Positions 7,154-10,093 of a stretch of 10,093 nt of DNA are shown in pieces. The DNA lies in NCBI GenBank assembly GCA_046296415.1, contig JBKBLN010000008.1, positions 1-10,093 of the forward strand. The letters run 5' to 3'. Position 1 is the first letter of the stretch; the number at the start of each line of letters is the position of its first letter. The notes under the pieces are model-generated. The model was not told where the DNA came from, ran no database searches, and saw only the letters and a program-made list of their open reading frames with translations. The DNA is from CAYNRA01 sp046296415. GTDB taxonomy: Bacteria; Bacteroidota; Bacteroidia; Cytophagales; Spirosomataceae. Made by a program: the position numbers and the translations under genes.

Positions 7154-8521
7154 AGTGTGGGGGATATTTTCTCTAACTTAAAAGATATTTATCAAGGTGC
7201 ATATGACCACATTCAAGTTTTTGATTGTACAGGACCATCCATTACAAAGCTAAAAGGCTATGCAGAAAGTTTACTTAAAATTAAACAAAACCTAGTTTCA
7301 GATTACGGATTTGAGCCTCAAGAGGCGAATGCAGTACAACTGAAGCTCGGAGAAATATCCGACTCATTCTCTTGTATGGCCAATGGTTGTTCTCAGAATT
7401 CGACCAATGGTCGCGTAAGTGCGGTGACAAAAGATTGTGAAATAGAGAATAATAAGGTTAAGTTTGAAAGTATTTTTTGTGAGGTCTTAACGCTTTCACT
7501 GGAAGGCGAGGAATCCAATGAGTTCCAGTCCGCTCCAGTCACTTCTAGTGATCTAGTGGCTTATTTAACACCCTCGGGTCAGCTTGTGTATTTGCCCAAG
7601 CGTGCGATTCCGAGTTTTGGGACGAAAACTAATTTGCCTATTCCCGCCTCTGCTTTAGTTGCGTTTACGCTGGATAATGAGCAGTATGTAGCACAATATA
7701 AAAAGCCAAGAGGACTCTCGACAGATTGGGAATTTATATGTTACAAGAACAAACAAACTGGATTAGCCTATTCATTTGAAAATCAGCCATCTTCACTGGT
7801 CAATAACAACAATCTGGGTTATTCGGTTTGTTTGGGTTTTGGGGCAGCATTTGTGTTAGAGAAGGGATCTTCGCTATCTACATTATTAAATGTAGTCGAG
7901 AGTTTTGATTTATTGATACCACAAGGCTCACGGATATTAGGCTTGAACCTATCGCTTCCATTGAGTTCTTGCCTTGCATTACCCTTTTTGGTTACTTCCG
8001 ATCAAAATAAGTATTATGGAAGCGGAGTTTTATCACCCACGCTTCCAGCTGTACGAGTTACTCCGATCACGTTACCAACTGGTGTAATCGCAGATATAGA
8101 CCATGCTTTACCTAGAGGGGTAACCGGAGGATGTAATGTATATGTGATATGGGGTCCTAATTTTAGAGATTATGGTATTAACCATCCCATCGAAGTGGCA
8201 AAATATGGAATGACTTGTCAAGCAGATTGCAATAATAGGCCCCATGAACAGGTGGTGAAATTTAATAAAGAACACAACGTAAATACTTTTGGGTATAAAG
8301 TTATATTCACGAATTTAGATAAGGATACCGCTCATTTATTGGAAAGGTCATTGACGGCAGTTTATGTTATTTCCAATAAAGGAGAATTGCCTCCGAAACA
8401 TAATTTGCCTTGTTTCAAAAAAGATGATCCATTGAATCTAGCTGAAAGTAGAAAAACAAGAAAAGATAGAGCTGAGGAATTTAATACTGAAATGAAGAAA
8501 AAATATGGAGAAAAAAAATAA
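6827..8521 (+). CDS. Toxin cassette C: repeat domain, linker, middle domain, GIY-YIG-like nuclease
   Basis: The frame is open from 6764; the GTG at 6827 lies inside the repeat and is unlikely to be a true start. Counting from it, residues 1-109 are repeat and 110-205 the helical linker ending SCMANGC and NGRVSA (Asn194). Residues about 215-425 are an uncharacterised beta-rich middle domain with VAYLTPSGQLVYLP. The C-terminal 135 residues show the GIY-YIG nuclease order: VYVI (Tyr439), VAKYGMT (Tyr460), NNRPHEQ (Arg471), HLLERSL (Glu506) and PPKHNLP (Asn526). These match the catalytic Tyr, Tyr, Arg, Glu and the late Asn of that fold. The Lys-rich C-terminus may be an extension. The predicted activity is DNA (or RNA) cleavage in the target cytosol, which fits the soluble immunity protein behind it. 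The gene overlaps that gene by 17 nt. Confidence 0.75.
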   Translation: MFTDGNCNTAPVKIDTTAEPNANIPNLAVGDVFNAGDYEVTVTSLKKGSQTLGWTGEGMVEQNLIAGVKIPMSVVFENIKINSCYQYYNRGENGAVVRSKTDASWGSVVSVGDIFSNLKDIYQGAYDHIQVFDCTGPSITKLKGYAESLLKIKQNLVSDYGFEPQEANAVQLKLGEISDSFSCMANGCSQNSTNGRVSAVTKDCEIENNKVKFESIFCEVLTLSLEGEESNEFQSAPVTSSDLVAYLTPSGQLVYLPKRAIPSFGTKTNLPIPASALVAFTLDNEQYVAQYKKPRGLSTDWEFICYKNKQTGLAYSFENQPSSLVNNNNLGYSVCLGFGAAFVLEKGSSLSTLLNVVESFDLLIPQGSRILGLNLSLPLSSCLALPFLVTSDQNKYYGSGVLSPTLPAVRVTPITLPTGVIADIDHALPRGVTGGCNVYVIWGPNFRDYGINHPIEVAKYGMTCQADCNNRPHEQVVKFNKEHNVNTFGYKVIFTNLDKDTAHLLERSLTAVYVISNKGELPPKHNLPCFKKDDPLNLAESRKTRKDRAEEFNTEMKKKYGEKK

Positions 8522-9347
8522 AAAAGTGAAGTTATTTCCGCTTCAGGAATTACGAACATCTAAATTTCAATACAAATTGGAGGATGGATCTCATTCGATT
8601 AAGCGGGATGAAAGAGGTTATGATATTTCCACGATCGAAAGTCAAATTGTAGGTGGTCAATTAGATATCGTTGCATGTAATATGGTGGCATTGATGTGGA
8701 AAAGGTTGTATTTGCCTAATACCAAGGTAATAAATGTAAGTTTTGTAGATTCTGATTCGTATTCAAATGTGATGGATGACAATTTAGAAGACCGAATTCG
8801 TTTAGGAACAAGTGATAGCTTTAATCATTTTGGCTCTTCAAAATTTAATATTTCACGATCAAAATACCATTCATTAGAGACGGATGATTTAAAACTTGGC
8901 TATATTACCACCGCACTGTATGAATCTTTACTATTTTATTGTGATCGATTTGGGATCGATTCAAGTCCAGTGCAGGAGGCCTATGAATTTATGATGAAAT
9001 CAGACTGGTATTCGCCTGTGAAAGTGCATGGTCTATTAAATAGCAAGAAAACCTATGCTGCACGAGTTCAAACTAAACCTGGCTATAATAAGGATTTCTA
9101 CCGTTTAGCGATTCGAAATATGCAAACGGATGAGCATAGTTTTTTCTCATTAGGTGAAAAAGATCCTATGCCTATTTCTCATGAAAAGATTGATAATCGA
9201 CAACTAATATTAGAGGGTAAGGAACGAGTTCCATTTATTTACACAAAGGAGAAATGGAATCGAGGGAATATTTTTACCTTTCAATGGGGAGAATTAGAGA
9301 AATATGAATTTCATTTGGAAAAGATGGAATTAATACGTTTGAGTTAG
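8505..9347 (+). CDS. Soluble immunity protein for the GIY-YIG-like nuclease toxin
   Basis: This 280-residue protein starts at an ATG 17 nt before the toxin stop. I do not recognise the family. The N-terminus (MEKKNKKVKLFPLQE) is basic but not followed by a hydrophobic stretch, so the protein should be cytosolic. Visible landmarks are GYDISTIESQIVGGQLD (residues 38-54), the VACNMVALMWKRLY helix, a central helix around YITTALYESLLFYCDRFG, and an aromatic-rich C-terminal part (FTFQWGELEKYEF). It is larger than typical immunity proteins and could hold two domains. Position and overlap with the toxin support an immunity role. It is less AT-rich than the other immunity genes here. Confidence 0.6.
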   Translation: MEKKNKKVKLFPLQELRTSKFQYKLEDGSHSIKRDERGYDISTIESQIVGGQLDIVACNMVALMWKRLYLPNTKVINVSFVDSDSYSNVMDDNLEDRIRLGTSDSFNHFGSSKFNISRSKYHSLETDDLKLGYITTALYESLLFYCDRFGIDSSPVQEAYEFMMKSDWYSPVKVHGLLNSKKTYAARVQTKPGYNKDFYRLAIRNMQTDEHSFFSLGEKDPMPISHEKIDNRQLILEGKERVPFIYTKEKWNRGNIFTFQWGELEKYEFHLEKMELIRLS

Positions 9348-9390
9348 CGAGAAGGATAAATTTTTGTTGTAAGAATTAGATTCCTCCAGC

Positions 9391-9748
9391 AAAAACCGTA
9401 CTCAGCGGCCGGCCGTGCCAGGTGTTTACAGACGGGAATTGCAATACGGCGCCCGTTAAGATCGATACCACGGCGGAACCCAACGCCAACATTCCCAACC
9501 TAGCCATAGGGGATGTCTTCAACGCCGGAGACTACGAGGTTACCGTTACCTCCCTCAAAAAAGGTAGCCAAACCTTGGGCTGGACGGGCGAGGGGATGGT
9601 GGAGCAAAACCTGATCGCGGGGGTGAAGATCCCGATGTCGGTGGTGTTTGAAAACATCAAAATCAACTCGTGTTACCAGTATTACAATCGAGGCGAGAAT
9701 GGCGCGGTGGTGCGCAGTAAGACGGATGCGAGTTGGGGGAGTGTGGTG
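9391..9748 (+). repeat. Cassette-leading repeat, copy D
   Basis: Homology starts at about 9391 with the codons KTVLSGRPCQ (KTELSGRPCQ in A and C), about 44 nt after the immunity stop at 9347. It runs without a break to SWGSVV. The protein it encodes is nearly identical to copy C apart from NLAIG for NLAVG. The GETCE Cys is missing because the copy is cut just downstream of that codon. Confidence 0.9.
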
Positions 9749-10093
9749 GATTTGGGTACTATTTTCTCTTTAACAAACGCTTTACGTACCAAGTATAATG
9801 AATTGGTTGATTTGCTTAATCTTCACGATAAGTCAGCCGATTCCAAAGCCAAGATACTTAAGAAAGTTGCTGAAATTAGTGCACTAAAAACCAAATTAAG
9901 TTCAAATACAGGTTTATCTACCAGTGACAAGACGGCTCTATCCACCGCTATCGATGCCGCCAATACCGAAGCTACTTGTTTTGCCAACAATGAATGTAGT
10001 TTGGGAAGTGCACTGGCCAAAATTGAGGCGGTGCTGAGTTTATTGCGAAAGAATGGCTCTTTGCCTTTGCCGGAATCCTTCACTCCATTGGAG
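9422..10093 (+). CDS. Toxin cassette D: repeat domain and helical linker, toxin domain beyond the window (3' partial)
   Basis: The frame is open from 9380 (a TAG lies at 9377) to the last base. The GTG at 9422 corresponds to that at 6827 in cassette C and is given only as the first possible start. Residues 1-109 are the repeat domain. Residues 110 onward are a helical, Lys/Ala/Leu-rich linker (KILKKVAEISALKTKL, SDKTALSTAIDAAN) with a CFANNEC Cys pair like those ending the linkers of A and C. The NGRV motif is not seen. The last residues, SLPLPESFTPLE, probably enter the toxin domain, whose nature cannot be told from here. The linker is less AT-rich than those of A-C. Confidence 0.75.
   Translation, partial: MFTDGNCNTAPVKIDTTAEPNANIPNLAIGDVFNAGDYEVTVTSLKKGSQTLGWTGEGMVEQNLIAGVKIPMSVVFENIKINSCYQYYNRGENGAVVRSKTDASWGSVVDLGTIFSLTNALRTKYNELVDLLNLHDKSADSKAKILKKVAEISALKTKLSSNTGLSTSDKTALSTAIDAANTEATCFANNECSLGSALAKIEAVLSLLRKNGSLPLPESFTPLE

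Noticed and set aside
2309..9748. Transposon or insertion sequence explaining the four repeats
   Set aside because: The repeats are direct, coding and joined in frame to different toxins. No transposase, terminal inverted repeats or target duplications are visible.
9823..10083. Minus-strand open frame of 86 codons
   Set aside because: It is antisense to the helical linker of cassette D, whose codon pattern and homology to other linkers support the plus strand.

Overview
The window is part of a polymorphic-toxin locus, most likely from a member of the Bacteroidota. This taxonomic guess is an inference. It rests on the extracellular-type stem domain, the absence of Shine-Dalgarno-like sequences before the genes, and the AT-rich toxin/immunity modules. 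All genes read on the + strand. I see no tRNA, rRNA, CRISPR array, transposase or convincing terminator.

Layout. Positions 1-972 are the 3' end of a large toxin gene that begins before the window. Its C-terminal domain looks like a CD38-type ADP-ribosyl cyclase/NAD glycohydrolase, and an Imm74-like immunity gene (975-1223) follows 2 nt later. Positions 1224-2308 are a scrapyard: two homologous fragments of another toxin C-terminus (about 1285-1542 and 2149-2308) flank a small orphan gene (1595-2125). From 2309 to the right edge there is a head-to-tail array of four cassettes. Each begins with a near-identical GC-rich repeat (copies at 2309-2758, 4984-5264, 6762-7153 and 9391-9748) encoding a Cys-containing extracellular domain. 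It continues in frame into a diverged helical linker of about 100 residues and then an unrelated toxin domain, with an overlapping immunity gene behind it. The toxins are a DUF3289/YPO3983-type domain (2351-3883), an HEFEH zincin metallopeptidase (5091-6275), a GIY-YIG-like nuclease (6827-8521), and one cut off by the window edge (9422-10093).

How it works together. None of the four cassette toxins has a convincing start, signal peptide or promoter. The repeat is cut at a different point on its left side in each copy, but all copies share one right boundary in the protein. This is the expected form of silent toxin tips, which could be swapped onto an expressed full-length toxin by homologous recombination within the repeat. 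Immunity proteins for the metallopeptidase and DUF3289 toxins begin with a hydrophobic segment. Those paired with the nuclease and the NADase do not. This hints at envelope versus cytosolic targets. Two of the immunity genes appear broken: a stop at codon 2 near 4402, and a one-base deletion in a T run near 6307-6312. That fits low selection on unexpressed cassettes.
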